A stretch of 64,000 nucleotides of DNA from Psychromonas aquimarina ATCC BAA-1526 (GCF_000428725.1 NZ_KE386792.1:54234-118233), one strand, 5' to 3'. Counted from the stretch's first letter, positions 45,829 through 54,584 are shown. Notes: generated by a model not told the origin, from the letters alone. Program-made: numbers and translations.

Positions 45829-46809
45829 ATGTTTAAAGCGCTTATTCTGGATCAGCAAGACAAAAAAACAACCGCAGAAATTCGTCAAATCGATGAATCA
45901 CTGCTGCCTGAAGGTGAAGTATTAATTGCTGTTGATTATTCTTCTTTAAACTATAAAGACGGTTTAGCGATTACTGGTAAAGGCCGTATTGTCCGCCAGT
46001 TTCCTATGGTTCCCGGTATTGATTTGGCGGGCAGCGTTATTGAATCAACAGATTCTCGTTACCAGGCTGGTGACAATGTAGTACTAACCGGCTGGGGAGT
46101 AGGCGAAGGTCACTGGGGCGGCATGGCAGAAAAAGCCCGTCTCAAAGCAGACTGGCTGGTTCCCCAGCCGCAGGGCATCAGCAGTAAACAGACAATGATG
46201 GTCGGCACAGCGGGTTTAACCGCCATGTTGTGTGTGCAGGCATTAGTTGATGCCGGTGTTAAACCAGAAAGCGGTGAAATCTTAGTAACCGGCGCAAGCG
46301 GCGGCGTCGGCTCGGCTGCAGTTACTTTATTAGCGCAGCTGGGTTATAAAGTTGCAGCTGTCACTGGACGTGCGCAGGAAAACGGCCCGCTGTTAAAAAC
46401 ACTGGGTGCACAGTCTATTATTGAACGCAGTGAATTTGAACAGCCTGCCCGTGCTTTAGAAAAACAGTTATGGGCTGGTGCAGTTGATACTGTCGGCAGC
46501 AAAGTACTGGCCAAAGTATTAGCACAGATGGATTACAACGGCGCTGTGGCGGCTTGTGGTTTAGCAGGCGGCTTTGATCTGCCGACTACAGTTATGCCGT
46601 TTATTTTACGCGGCGTTAAATTATTAGGTGTCGATTCCGTTGCATGTCCTTATCAGAAACGTGTTGATGCCTGGGATCGTTTAGTAGAACTGCTGCCACA
46701 GAGTTTTTATCAGCAGGCCTGTCGTGAGGTTGGTTTAGAACAGGCGGCAGAATGCGCTGAAGCGATTACCCTGGGTCAGGTAACCGGCCGTACCGTTATT
46801 AAATTATAA
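45829..46809 (+). CDS. acuI: Acrylyl-CoA reductase (NADPH), AcuI/YhdH
   Basis: Medium-chain dehydrogenase/reductase of 326 residues (E. coli YhdH 324) lacking the zinc sites of alcohol dehydrogenases. It begins MFKALILDQQDK, has SSLNYKDGLAITGKG, FPMVPGIDLAGSV, the NADPH fold GASGGVGSAAVTLL, and the family ending GRTVIKL. It reduces toxic acryloyl-CoA to propionyl-CoA, a step in DMSP/acrylate handling in marine bacteria; no other DMSP gene is near. A GGAGACTCCTT-type leader precedes the start, and a strong terminator follows. Confidence 0.94.
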   Translation: MFKALILDQQDKKTTAEIRQIDESLLPEGEVLIAVDYSSLNYKDGLAITGKGRIVRQFPMVPGIDLAGSVIESTDSRYQAGDNVVLTGWGVGEGHWGGMAEKARLKADWLVPQPQGISSKQTMMVGTAGLTAMLCVQALVDAGVKPESGEILVTGASGGVGSAAVTLLAQLGYKVAAVTGRAQENGPLLKTLGAQSIIERSEFEQPARALEKQLWAGAVDTVGSKVLAKVLAQMDYNGAVAACGLAGGFDLPTTVMPFILRGVKLLGVDSVACPYQKRVDAWDRLVELLPQSFYQQACREVGLEQAAECAEAITLGQVTGRTVIKL

Positions 46810-46833
46810 TAACTGATTTATTCTGTTGATGAG

Positions 46834-46856
46834 AGGCCTGCTTATGCAGGCCTTTT
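46834..46856 (+). terminator. Terminator after acuI
   Basis: AGGCCTGC and GCAGGCCT flank TTAT and are followed by TTTT. It ends acuI and may also serve the convergent MarR gene. Confidence 0.85.
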
Positions 46857-46872
46857 GTAATAACAATAAAAA

Positions 46873-47334
46873 TTAGTGCTCATTCAAAGCTGGAATACGG
46901 GCCGCTGTTATTTTAAAAACCAGCGCCATAATCTGCTTCCTTTCCTGAGCAGATAAAGCAGATAAAAACTCCTCATTACAGGAGCCGGCAATAGCGGCGG
47001 CCTGTTTTTCCAGCTGCCGCCCTTTCTTTGTTAAATAAATCAAATGCACTCTTCTGTTAGTCGGATGCGGCCGCCTTTCAGCCAGCCCTTTACTTTCCAG
47101 AGTATCCAGTACACGTGTTGTTGTATAATTTGCCGTGCCGCACTGCTTAGACAACTGTGCCTGAGTCAGTCCCTCTTCTTCCCACAGTGCAAACAGTGTC
47201 GGCCATAGCCCTATATGTAAACCTATCTCTTTCAGTCTCAGGTTAAGCGACTCAGTCATATCCGCCCCCAGCACTGCAATTAACCAGCCAAAACTTGTAT
47301 GCCTAGGTAATTTCGGTTCGTTTACATCTTTCAC
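46873..47334 (-). CDS. MarR family transcriptional regulator
   Basis: Regulator of 153 residues from the GTG at 47334, which follows an AAGGAAG site by 6 bases; an upstream TTG (47370) has none. Winged helix-turn-helix: LTQAQLSKQCGTANYTTTRVLDTLESKGLAERRPHPTNRRVHLIYLT (helices and wing), flanked by dimer helices. Ligand and target are unknown. It is convergent with acuI and may regulate it or the divergent genes upstream. Confidence 0.9.
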   Translation of the reverse strand: MKDVNEPKLPRHTSFGWLIAVLGADMTESLNLRLKEIGLHIGLWPTLFALWEEEGLTQAQLSKQCGTANYTTTRVLDTLESKGLAERRPHPTNRRVHLIYLTKKGRQLEKQAAAIAGSCNEEFLSALSAQERKQIMALVFKITAARIPALNEH

Positions 47335-47497
47335 CAGTTTCTTCCTTTTTAACGAGCTGTACCGCCGCAATCAACAGCAAAGCTGAATAACATCCTGATT
47401 CACCAAACATAAGGCGAAGTATTAATTGTAACAGACCGCCGGCCGACATCTACCCTGTAACTATAAATATCCATAAAGTAATACGGGACAGACTGCT

Positions 47498-47635
47498 GTG
47501 CAGAAATATCAATTTAACAACGTTTATCACCACGCAGTCATAATAATAGCAATTACAACCTTAGCAATTGCAATAATATCATTTGCAATCTATGATGCGC
47601 GCCAGTTCAATCCGGCAGCAGAAACTGCTGGATAA
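47498..47635 (+). CDS. Possible 45-aa membrane peptide
   Basis: GTG-started open frame between the MarR gene and the lipoprotein gene: MQKYQFNNVYHH, then a hydrophobic stretch rich in Ile/Ala (about residues 13-31, AVIIIAITTLAIAIISFAIY), then a polar tail ending in TAA. A GGGACAG stretch about ten bases upstream is a weak ribosome site. A single-helix small membrane protein is plausible, but the frame is short and may be chance. Confidence 0.3.
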   Translation: MQKYQFNNVYHHAVIIIAITTLAIAIISFAIYDARQFNPAAETAG

Positions 47636-47725
47636 TCCGCGCCCGCCGATCAGCCAGTGCTGCTCTGCAGACAAATCGGGCGTGATGTTTTTAGATATTA
47701 CAAAATATTAGCGATAGAGAAACAT

Positions 47726-49123
47726 ATGAAACAAATAAAATTAGCGGCGGCGGCCGCCGCGGCGGCTGTATTAATCAGCGCGTGCGGCAGCGGCTCTGAA
47801 AGCAGCACCGCCGGCGGTTCAACGGCTGGTACATCAACAACAGGCACATCAGAGACAACAGCAGCTGTAAAAAACAGCTACGCAGATGTGCGCTATGACT
47901 TGTCACAGGCTTTTAAAGACTTCAGTCAGGCGGCCGCCAAACTTGATGTATCTTTTGATAACAACGGCGCAGTATACAATGACCGTCAAAAATTACTGAT
48001 CGATAAAGAGGGAAGCCTGGTAGATTTCATTATCCACAGTGAACCGGCAGATCTCAGCTCAAGCTGTATTCTCAAGCCGATCAAGCCGTCACTGGATGAA
48101 AACCTTGATAATCTAGAACTACTACGTATCAGCAATGCGAATTTATATCTGATGCATATAGAGGGCTTTCCTGCCCAGTTTAATGAGCAGAGCTGTCAGT
48201 TCAAAGAAAACGACAGCAGTAAAGAAGAGACTGTACTGGTTAATGAAAACGGCGATATTACCAGTCTGGATTTTACTATAGACACTCTTATCCCATATTC
48301 ACAATATACGCGTAACTATGATGCGAGAACACTGGCTATAACTGAACAAGGAGATGTTTATCGTTTTGATTTAGATAATGATACCAAGCTGCCAAAGGTA
48401 ACTAAAATTGCATCGACAGATAACAGCGAATGGTACTACCACTCCTTTGAACTGCTTGCGACCAAAGCAAAGGACGGGCTGCGCTTCAATATCTACGACC
48501 TTGCCGGCAAACAAAGCTATGACTATATTTCCAAGGTCGCAATCAAAGAGCAGGGTGTGGGATACAAAGGACGATTATATTTCTCCACCTGGGATGACCA
48601 GTATTATATTCTGGAAGTTGAACCTAACTTTCATATGGTGATAACAACCGCTGTTGAGCGCTCAGAGATTCTTGATCCGCCGAAACAGGCTGCTTATGAA
48701 CTGCACGATGAATGTAAATTCACTAATAAGAATGTGGCAGATGAAACTATCTACCACTGGAGAGATGAAAGCTTATTTGAGAGTGTTCCGCAGGAGCTGA
48801 AATCACAGGAGATTTTCGACAGCCGAGGCCAGACTAATTTCCTGACCTGCCGTTCTTATAACGGCCAGTATCTGGCAGCACTTAATGTACAGAAGGTTGG
48901 TTACGGCATCTATGATTTTGCTATGCAGACTCTTTACCGCACACCAGATACACAGTTAATAGCGGGCTCGCTTTATACTAAAGCCGGTGAGAATGCCTAC
49001 AATACCAGCCGTCAGAAAGTATTTAAACTGGTTGAAGAAGGCAATCAGATTATTGACTTATCAAAACAGTATGAATTACCAGAAAATAAATGGGTTTCCG
49101 GGATCCAGTCACTGGATTTCTAA
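47726..49123 (+). CDS. Putative lipoprotein of unknown function
   Basis: Secreted protein of 465 residues from the ATG at 47726, which places a lipobox (LISAC) at residues about 16-20 behind an eight-alanine run encoded by a GCG/GCC-repeated stretch. An upstream in-frame start 23 codons earlier would bury the signal. After the lipidated cysteine comes a Gly/Ser/Thr-rich linker (about 21-50), then a long unrecognised domain with several cysteines (SSCILKP, SCQFKEN, HDECKF, LTCRSYN) and repeated aromatic/charged strands such as DVYRFDLDND, which look propeller-like. No function can be given. A strong terminator follows. Confidence 0.75.
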   Translation: MKQIKLAAAAAAAAVLISACGSGSESSTAGGSTAGTSTTGTSETTAAVKNSYADVRYDLSQAFKDFSQAAAKLDVSFDNNGAVYNDRQKLLIDKEGSLVDFIIHSEPADLSSSCILKPIKPSLDENLDNLELLRISNANLYLMHIEGFPAQFNEQSCQFKENDSSKEETVLVNENGDITSLDFTIDTLIPYSQYTRNYDARTLAITEQGDVYRFDLDNDTKLPKVTKIASTDNSEWYYHSFELLATKAKDGLRFNIYDLAGKQSYDYISKVAIKEQGVGYKGRLYFSTWDDQYYILEVEPNFHMVITTAVERSEILDPPKQAAYELHDECKFTNKNVADETIYHWRDESLFESVPQELKSQEIFDSRGQTNFLTCRSYNGQYLAALNVQKVGYGIYDFAMQTLYRTPDTQLIAGSLYTKAGENAYNTSRQKVFKLVEEGNQIIDLSKQYELPENKWVSGIQSLDF

Positions 49124-49142
49124 GAATACAATTTAAACTACA

Positions 49143-49167
49143 AGCAGCCGTCCCAGGCTGCTTTTTT
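49143..49167 (+). terminator. Terminator after the lipoprotein gene
   Basis: AGCAGCC and GGCTGCT flank a 6-base loop and are followed by a run of six T. It lies 19 bases past the stop codon. Confidence 0.88.
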
Positions 49168-49445
49168 AATATTAACAAGCTCAACATCAGCCTGCCCCCT
49201 TAACCTTCCAGACGCAATTCAAGACTCTTTTCTAAGATTATCTCCGCTGTCAGCAGTACAAAATACCAGCATAAACAGCTGTATTTCTAACGCTGCAGCT
49301 GAACTTTTAAACAGCTAAAAATTGACCATTGAATGATTTTTATTCAGTTGAAAATCAATCAATTAGAGCAAACATTAAACACGCATCACATTAAACATTG
49401 AGATATTCAAAAAAACATGATTATTATGACATTAAAAGCTCATAA

Positions 49446-49461
49446 CGTGATCTGTATCACT
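49446..49461 (+). promoter_or_regulatory. CRP-like binding site before the sugar transporter
   Basis: CGTGA-N6-TCACT contains the perfect palindrome core GTGAT-CTGT-ATCAC and matches the CRP consensus TGTGA-N6-TCACA in 8 of 10 key positions. It lies 148 bases before the transporter start, a sensible distance for catabolite activation of a sugar gene. Confidence 0.6.
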
Positions 49462-49560
49462 TTAAAAATTTCGTTTTATTAATTTTTAAGGTCAAAATCC
49501 AGACCAACTTATTTAGCCGGATCACAGGAGCGTGACCCTTGTAATTTTAATTGTAAACTT

Positions 49561-49584
49561 ATGCACACATAGTTTTGCGTGCAT
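49561..49584 (+). promoter_or_regulatory. Inverted repeat in the transporter leader
   Basis: ATGCACACA and TGCGTGCAT are inverted repeats with one mismatch, separated by 6 bases, ending 24 bases before the start codon. It could be an operator for a sugar-responsive repressor or an RNA hairpin near the ribosome binding site. Confidence 0.4.
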
Positions 49585-49608
49585 TTAAAATAATAAAGAA
49601 ACAGCATT

Positions 49609-50964
49609 ATGAAAAAACAAAAACCACAACTTAGTTTCTGGCAGATCTGGAATATGAGCCTCGGCTTTATGGGCATCCAGTTCGGCTTTGGACTGCAGAA
49701 CGCCAATGTCAGCCGTATCTTTGAAACACTAGGTGCGAGCATCGAGCAGATTCCAATATTATGGTTAGCGGCACCGGTAACCGGTTTACTGGTACAGCCG
49801 ATTATTGGTTATATGAGTGACCGCACCTGGAATTTTCTCGGCCGCCGTCGTCCCTACTTCCTGATCGGAGCAGTTCTGTCATCCCTCGCACTGATTATTA
49901 TGCCGAACTCGCCGCATCTATGGATTGCAGCCGGCATGTTATGGATGCTTGACGCGTCAATCAATATTTCCATGGAACCGTTTCGCGCTCTGATAGGGGA
50001 TAATCTGCCTTCACAGCAGCGCACCCAGGGTTTTGCCGTACAGACCTTCTTTATCGGTATCGGCTCGGTTGTTGCCTCCTCAATGCCCTACATCTTAACC
50101 AACTGGTTCGATATTGCTAATACAGCACCGGCAGGAGTCATCCCGCCGTCGGTTAAAATTTCCTTTTACGCCGGCGCTGCTGTCTTCTTCGGCGCAGTAT
50201 TGTGGACAGTATTAAAAACCCGCGAGTACAGCCCTAAGGAACTGCACGAATTTGACGGTACTCAGGAAATAATAAAAGAGCAGGCGGCGCAAAGCGGTCT
50301 GCGAACTATGATTAATGATATCAAACTGATGCCGAAAACCATGAAGCAGCTGGCATTTGTGCAGTTTTTCTCCTGGTTTGCCCTGTTTGCTATGTGGATT
50401 TACACCACCTCGGCGGTAACCAGTCATATCTACGGCTCTGCAGATGCCTCTTCAGCCCTGTATAACGAAGGCGCAGACTGGGTCGGGTTATGCTTTGCTA
50501 TGTATAACGGTATCAGTGCGCTGGCGGCCTTTGCGCTGCCCTGGCTGGCGGCGCGCAGCAGCCGTAAAATGGTTCATGCTGTGTGTCTGACTATTGGCGG
50601 CATAAGCCTGGCGGGCATGGCATTAGTTGAAGATCCGGCTCTATTAATGATTAACATGGTCGGTATAGGTTTTGCCTGGGCAAGTATTTTATGCATGCCT
50701 TATTCAATCCTTGCCGGCTCACTGCCAAGCAGCAAAATGGGCTTCTTTATGGGAGTGTTCAACTTCTCTATCGTGATCCCGCAGATTCTGGCTGCCGGTG
50801 TTTTAGGTTACATTACTCAGACATTCTTCGCCGGCAATGCCATGACAGCCCTGATACTCGGCGGCGCCTCTATGGTTATAGCAGCAGGTTTAACTCTGTT
50901 TGTTACGGATCAGGATGATCCTCAGGAAATTAACAAACCGGCAGCCGATACGGCGGCAGCTTAA
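49609..50964 (+). CDS. GPH/SUT-type MFS sugar transporter
   Basis: Inner-membrane transporter of 451 residues with 12 expected helices. It starts with a conserved SFWQIWNMSLGFMGIQFGFGLQNAN, has the MFS loop GYMSDRTWNFLGRRRPYFLIGA and MEPFRALIGDNLPSQQRTQGFA, which group it with the glycoside-pentoside-hexuronide/sucrose-transporter family of H+ or Na+ symporters. Several members carry maltose or sucrose; the sugar here is not shown. No catabolic enzymes are adjacent. A CRP-like site lies upstream, and a shared terminator separates it from the LysR gene. Confidence 0.9.
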   Translation: MKKQKPQLSFWQIWNMSLGFMGIQFGFGLQNANVSRIFETLGASIEQIPILWLAAPVTGLLVQPIIGYMSDRTWNFLGRRRPYFLIGAVLSSLALIIMPNSPHLWIAAGMLWMLDASINISMEPFRALIGDNLPSQQRTQGFAVQTFFIGIGSVVASSMPYILTNWFDIANTAPAGVIPPSVKISFYAGAAVFFGAVLWTVLKTREYSPKELHEFDGTQEIIKEQAAQSGLRTMINDIKLMPKTMKQLAFVQFFSWFALFAMWIYTTSAVTSHIYGSADASSALYNEGADWVGLCFAMYNGISALAAFALPWLAARSSRKMVHAVCLTIGGISLAGMALVEDPALLMINMVGIGFAWASILCMPYSILAGSLPSSKMGFFMGVFNFSIVIPQILAAGVLGYITQTFFAGNAMTALILGGASMVIAAGLTLFVTDQDDPQEINKPAADTAAA

Positions 50965-50986
50965 GCCTTCATCATAAACAAGACTA

Positions 50987-51010
50987 CTGGTGCCTGTCAG
51001 CAGGCACCAG
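50987..51010. terminator. Bidirectional hairpin between transporter and LysR genes
   Basis: CTGGTGCCTG and CAGGCACCAG form a perfect 10-bp stem around TCAG. No T-run follows. It separates two convergent genes. Confidence 0.7.
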
Positions 51011-51013
51011 CAT

Positions 51014-51955
51014 TCATAGCAGTCCCATATCCTCTACCCGTTTATCAATCAGCCTGCCGCACTGCTCTTTTAATAAATTACGCAGCCAGTTATGCGGTGC
51101 AGAATGCTGGCAGCGGGGATGCCAGATCAGTGAATACTCAAAAGGTTTAAACTCAAAGGGTAAAGGTTTCACAATCAAGTTGTGCTTTTCTGCCACTAAA
51201 TAGGCTAAATCTGCAGGTACGGTAATAATCAGCGGCATTTTATCAACAATCGCTAAAGCGGCTTCTAAATGATATGCCCGAAGTACGGTTTTAGGTGCAG
51301 GATGACCGCTAAGCGCATCCTCAATCAGCGCTTTAACGCCGTCACTAATCGCAATTAACGCATGCGGATAAGCAAGGTAATCTTCTAGAGTTATCTCTTT
51401 CTCGGCCAGCGGGTGAGATTTTGACAGCATGCAGAATACACTGACTAAACCGAGTTTTTCCTGCTGCAGAGGTTCAACCTGCTGAGTCGGACGGCAGATA
51501 GCCATATCACAGCCTTCAATACTCAGCTGCTTAAACATCTGCTCATGCTGCAGCGGCGGAAACTCCAGGGAAATATTCGGCGCTTCTTCGTAAATACGCG
51601 GCAGCGCATAGGGCAGAATGGTCTGCATTGCATAATCCGTAGTAGCAATCGCAAAATGCTGTTTACATAACTGCGGATCAAAATCAGTCGGCGAAAGCAG
51701 GATACGCAGCGACTCCAGCGGATCATTAAGCGCCAGACTTATCTCAACAGCACGCTGTGTCGGCAGCAGCCGCTGCCCCTGACGAATAAACAGAGGATCA
51801 TCAAGCAGTTCCCTTAACCTGCCTAATACACGGCTCATCGCCGACTGACTTAAATTAAGCCGAACAGCACTGCGGCTGACACTGCCCTCTTCTATCAGTA
51901 CCTGCAGCGCCACAAACAGATTTAAATCGCGGCGGTAAACCTCTTCCAGTTCCAT
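51014..51955 (-). CDS. LysR family transcriptional regulator
   Basis: Regulator of 313 residues from the ATG at 51955 (a GTG four codons upstream lacks a ribosome site; GGA precedes the ATG). N-terminal winged helix: DLNLFVALQVLIEEGSVSRSAVRLNLSQSAMSRVLGRLRELLDDPLFIRQG (helix-turn-helix at about 20-45). The C-terminal effector domain resembles the periplasmic-binding fold, with FAIATTDYAMQTILP. It reads toward the sugar transporter and is divergent from gbpA, so either neighbour may be its target. Confidence 0.92.
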   Translation of the reverse strand: MELEEVYRRDLNLFVALQVLIEEGSVSRSAVRLNLSQSAMSRVLGRLRELLDDPLFIRQGQRLLPTQRAVEISLALNDPLESLRILLSPTDFDPQLCKQHFAIATTDYAMQTILPYALPRIYEEAPNISLEFPPLQHEQMFKQLSIEGCDMAICRPTQQVEPLQQEKLGLVSVFCMLSKSHPLAEKEITLEDYLAYPHALIAISDGVKALIEDALSGHPAPKTVLRAYHLEAALAIVDKMPLIITVPADLAYLVAEKHNLIVKPLPFEFKPFEYSLIWHPRCQHSAPHNWLRNLLKEQCGRLIDKRVEDMGLL

Positions 51956-52280
51956 ATTCGAATCCACAGTATAAACAATGATTTATTATGACCAACAACG
52001 GACATCACATCCAGAGCTATTAACACAGAGTAAAGATTAACGGCATACTGCAGCCTCATTATCACTGCGTTATCTTGAAAGGATCTCGTTAAATACAAGT
52101 AAAATTCACTCTTTTTAAGAATAATTCACACCTTTTCACTTTCCTGTATCTGTCTGATTTGTAAATATTAACATCTGTTTAACAATTACATCTGCCGCAA
52201 TGAAATCTTTTAAAATGTTTCAAAGCAATAGGTAGTAAATGCGTTTTACTATTATTTTCCCAACAGGAGTTTATCAATAA
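51956..52280. other. Divergent region, LysR / gbpA
   Basis: About 325 AT-rich bases that must hold both promoters. I could not assign a boxed promoter or an operator with confidence. An AACAGGAG ribosome site lies before gbpA. No gene seen. Confidence 0.55.
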
Positions 52281-53768
52281 ATGAAATTTGCCAAAAAAGC
52301 ACCTATTACCCAGTACAACAGAAAAGCAGCTCTAGGACTGTGTAAATTAGGGTCTGTATTATTACTCGTTTCCAGTTCTGGTCTATCGGCTCATGGTTTT
52401 GTTGACGGTCCAGAAAACGGAGCCGGTTTACAGTCTCGCGTTGATTTATGTGTAGCAGGAGGACCTAATGACGGCTGTGGTAATATTCAATACGAACCGC
52501 AAAGTTTAGAAGCTCCCTCAGGTTTTCCTAACGACGGACCACAAGATGGCCAAATAGCCAGCGCCAATGGTGTCAGAGGTTTTGAGTTAGACATACAGAC
52601 AGCTGACCGCTGGTTTAAAAACCCAATTACTGCGGGACAAAACCTCTTTGAATGGAAAAAAACAGCCCCGCATGTAACAGCTGAATGGCGTTATTATATA
52701 ACTAACCAGGACTGGAATGTGAATGAAGCGTTAAGCAGAGATTCATTTGATCTAACGCCTTTCTGCACTGTTGACGGCGGGATGGTACAGCCTCCTCATA
52801 GAACAGTTCATAATTGTGAAGTCCCCGAGCGTACAGGTTATCAGGTAATACTGGCGGTATGGCAGGTTGGTGATACGACTAACAGTTTCTACAATGTTAT
52901 TGATGTGCAGTTTGAAGACAGCCCCACTGCCCCGCTTCCTGGCATAACTGATGCCGGCACCATCCATCCGTCGAAAAACTTAGATGCAGGTGACAAGGTT
53001 ATGACACGTGTCTTCGATGCTGAAGGTGAACTTCCGGAACTGCAGACAGTTCTTACGATTGCTAATAAAGCACAGGGCGTTGCTGAAGTATGGAGCCATG
53101 ATCTTGCTGAAAAAATCAATCGTGAACAGCCGAATATTAAAGCAGGTCAGGCAAAAGTATCAGGGAAAACTCCATCTTTTTCTCCAGTTTTCGGCACTAA
53201 CCCTGTCTATACCAGAACAGCAAGCGGCTTAGTCAGAGTTGAAATCGATTTCGACGAAGTACCGGAGCCGGTTGTGGACGGTATTGAAGTGACTGGACTT
53301 GAATCCCAGTATTCACTTAATGATAATAATGAAGTAACGATTGATTTTGATGTCACTGCAACGGGTGAACTGCTGGTCAGCAATACCGTTTACGACAGCA
53401 GTAACAAAGCTAAAGGGCATGCACAGGAAGAAGTTCACAACAGCACTGAAACTTTCTCAATGCAGTTAGATGATATGACACCTGGCGTGCATACACTGGT
53501 TACTATCGGCGATGATAAAAATGGTAATTTAATACAGGAAAGCAGCCAGTTCACCGTAGTCGAAACAGCTGAGCATGATTATGTATTCCCTGACGGTCTG
53601 AGCTCGTACACAGAAGGAACAAGAGTACTGCAGAGTAAAGACGGAAGTGTTTACCAGTGTAAGCCCTGGCCGAACACTGGCTACTGTCAACAATGGACCG
53701 AGACAACAACGCAGTATGAACCTGGTGTGGGCAGCCACTGGCAGGATGCATGGGATAAAGTACAGTAA
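52281..53768 (+). CDS. gbpA: N-acetylglucosamine-binding protein A, lytic polysaccharide monooxygenase (AA10)
   Basis: Secreted colonisation factor and chitin-active LPMO, 495 residues, close in sequence and length to V. cholerae GbpA (485). A long signal peptide ends before H38 (SA|HGFV), so the mature protein starts with the N-terminal histidine of the copper brace; the second brace histidine is H131 (KTAPHVTAEW). Domains: AA10 (about 38-210), two GbpA-type middle domains (about 225-420) and a C-terminal chitin-binding module (DGSVYQCKPWPNTGYCQQW ... GSHWQDAWDKV). It binds chitin and GlcNAc-containing surfaces and, with copper, can cleave crystalline chitin. It is a single-gene unit ended by a hairpin. 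Confidence 0.96.
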   Translation: MKFAKKAPITQYNRKAALGLCKLGSVLLLVSSSGLSAHGFVDGPENGAGLQSRVDLCVAGGPNDGCGNIQYEPQSLEAPSGFPNDGPQDGQIASANGVRGFELDIQTADRWFKNPITAGQNLFEWKKTAPHVTAEWRYYITNQDWNVNEALSRDSFDLTPFCTVDGGMVQPPHRTVHNCEVPERTGYQVILAVWQVGDTTNSFYNVIDVQFEDSPTAPLPGITDAGTIHPSKNLDAGDKVMTRVFDAEGELPELQTVLTIANKAQGVAEVWSHDLAEKINREQPNIKAGQAKVSGKTPSFSPVFGTNPVYTRTASGLVRVEIDFDEVPEPVVDGIEVTGLESQYSLNDNNEVTIDFDVTATGELLVSNTVYDSSNKAKGHAQEEVHNSTETFSMQLDDMTPGVHTLVTIGDDKNGNLIQESSQFTVVETAEHDYVFPDGLSSYTEGTRVLQSKDGSVYQCKPWPNTGYCQQWTETTTQYEPGVGSHWQDAWDKVQ

Positions 53769-53797
53769 CCCTTTAAACAAGTAAGCTGAAAACAGCT

Positions 53798-53828
53798 GAC
53801 AAGGTAAATGGAATACACTTACCTTGTC
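53798..53828. terminator. Hairpin between gbpA and the TetR gene
   Basis: GACAAGGTAA and TTACCTTGTC form a perfect 10-bp stem with an 11-base loop between two convergent genes; no strong T-run follows, so termination is inferred. Confidence 0.6.
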
Positions 53829-53836
53829 TGCATATT

Positions 53837-54445
53837 CTAAGTATATTGTTTTAAAATCATCTCTACAGCCGTCTGTGCAACCAGTGCGCTTTTCTGCTCA
53901 TTAGGGAACTCCTGCCCCTGCACCAGCTGCGGCCAGAAACAGAAACCTTTAATTACAGCAATAAACTGGGTTACCACTATCTCCGGATCTGCACACTTAA
54001 GGACACCGGCTTGATATGCTTCGTTAAACCAGGCGGCTAAAGGCGACTCCTGTTTATTAAAGGTCTGCATAACATTTGTCATCAGCTCAGGAGAGTGCAT
54101 TAATTCACCGAGAATCACTTTTGCCGTCGGCAAAAAACCGTCGGCTTTAAGCAGTGCTATTTCCTTATCAGCTAAACTGCGCAGCTGCACTTCAAGGGGA
54201 GTAGTGAGTGAAAAAGGAACATGCTCAAAAGCACATAACATAGTCAGCATCTCTTCTAAAATTGCCTCAAACAGCAGCTCTTTACTTGCAAAATGGTTAT
54301 AAACAGTACGCTTGGAAACCTCGGCACGTTTGGCAATATCATCCATGCCGGCAGCTTTAAAGCCCTTATCCTGAAACTCCAGCATAGCAGCCCGGATTAT
54401 TGACGCATGTTTAAACTGCGAGCGGGTTAATTTTTTTTCTTTCAT
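53837..54445 (-). CDS. TetR/AcrR family transcriptional regulator
   Basis: Repressor of 202 residues from the ATG at 54445 (an in-frame start 17 codons earlier lacks a ribosome site). Helix-turn-helix at the N-terminus: IIRAAMLEFQDKGFKAAGMDDIAKRAEVSKRTVYNHFASKELLF, with the typical YNHF. The C-terminal ligand domain is of the AefR-like or TetR_C type. It is divergent from the metallo-hydrolase gene, with two matching palindromes in between, so it most likely represses that gene and itself. Confidence 0.93.
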   Translation of the reverse strand: MKEKKLTRSQFKHASIIRAAMLEFQDKGFKAAGMDDIAKRAEVSKRTVYNHFASKELLFEAILEEMLTMLCAFEHVPFSLTTPLEVQLRSLADKEIALLKADGFLPTAKVILGELMHSPELMTNVMQTFNKQESPLAAWFNEAYQAGVLKCADPEIVVTQFIAVIKGFCFWPQLVQGQEFPNEQKSALVAQTAVEMILKQYT

Positions 54446-54508
54446 TTTCAATTTCTTATATATAGAGAACCGGAATATATGAACGGCACAAAGCATAATA
54501 TTTAGACA

Positions 54509-54566
54509 AAACTACACTTTACAGTTTACTTTTAATAAAAACGGCATAAACTACACTCACAAGTTT
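54509..54566. promoter_or_regulatory. Twin TetR-type operators
   Basis: Two copies of the same palindrome, AAACT-N9-AGTTT, at 54509-54527 and 54548-54566, centres 39 bases apart (close to four helical turns). The copies also match outside the half sites (AAACTACACT-N4-AGTTTACTT). They sit between the TetR start (54445) and the hydrolase start (54585), where a TetR-family autorepressor would bind. Confidence 0.6.
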
Positions 54567-54584
54567 ACTTCAAGGTTAGTAACA

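Larger units (their letters stand above)
49124..49608. other. Long leader region of the sugar transporter gene
   Basis: Of the 485 bases, the first 45 hold the terminator above; the rest is AT-rich and holds the CRP-like site at 49446-49461 and a hairpin or operator at 49561-49584. No open frame with a ribosome binding site is seen. Confidence 0.6.

Noticed and set aside
45743-45925. 60-codon frame upstream of acuI
   Set aside because: Overlaps the acuI start in another frame; the acuI start has the better ribosome site and clear homology.
49124-49608. Riboswitch in the transporter leader
   Set aside because: Only a simple inverted repeat and a CRP-like site are visible; no multi-helix aptamer pattern recognised.
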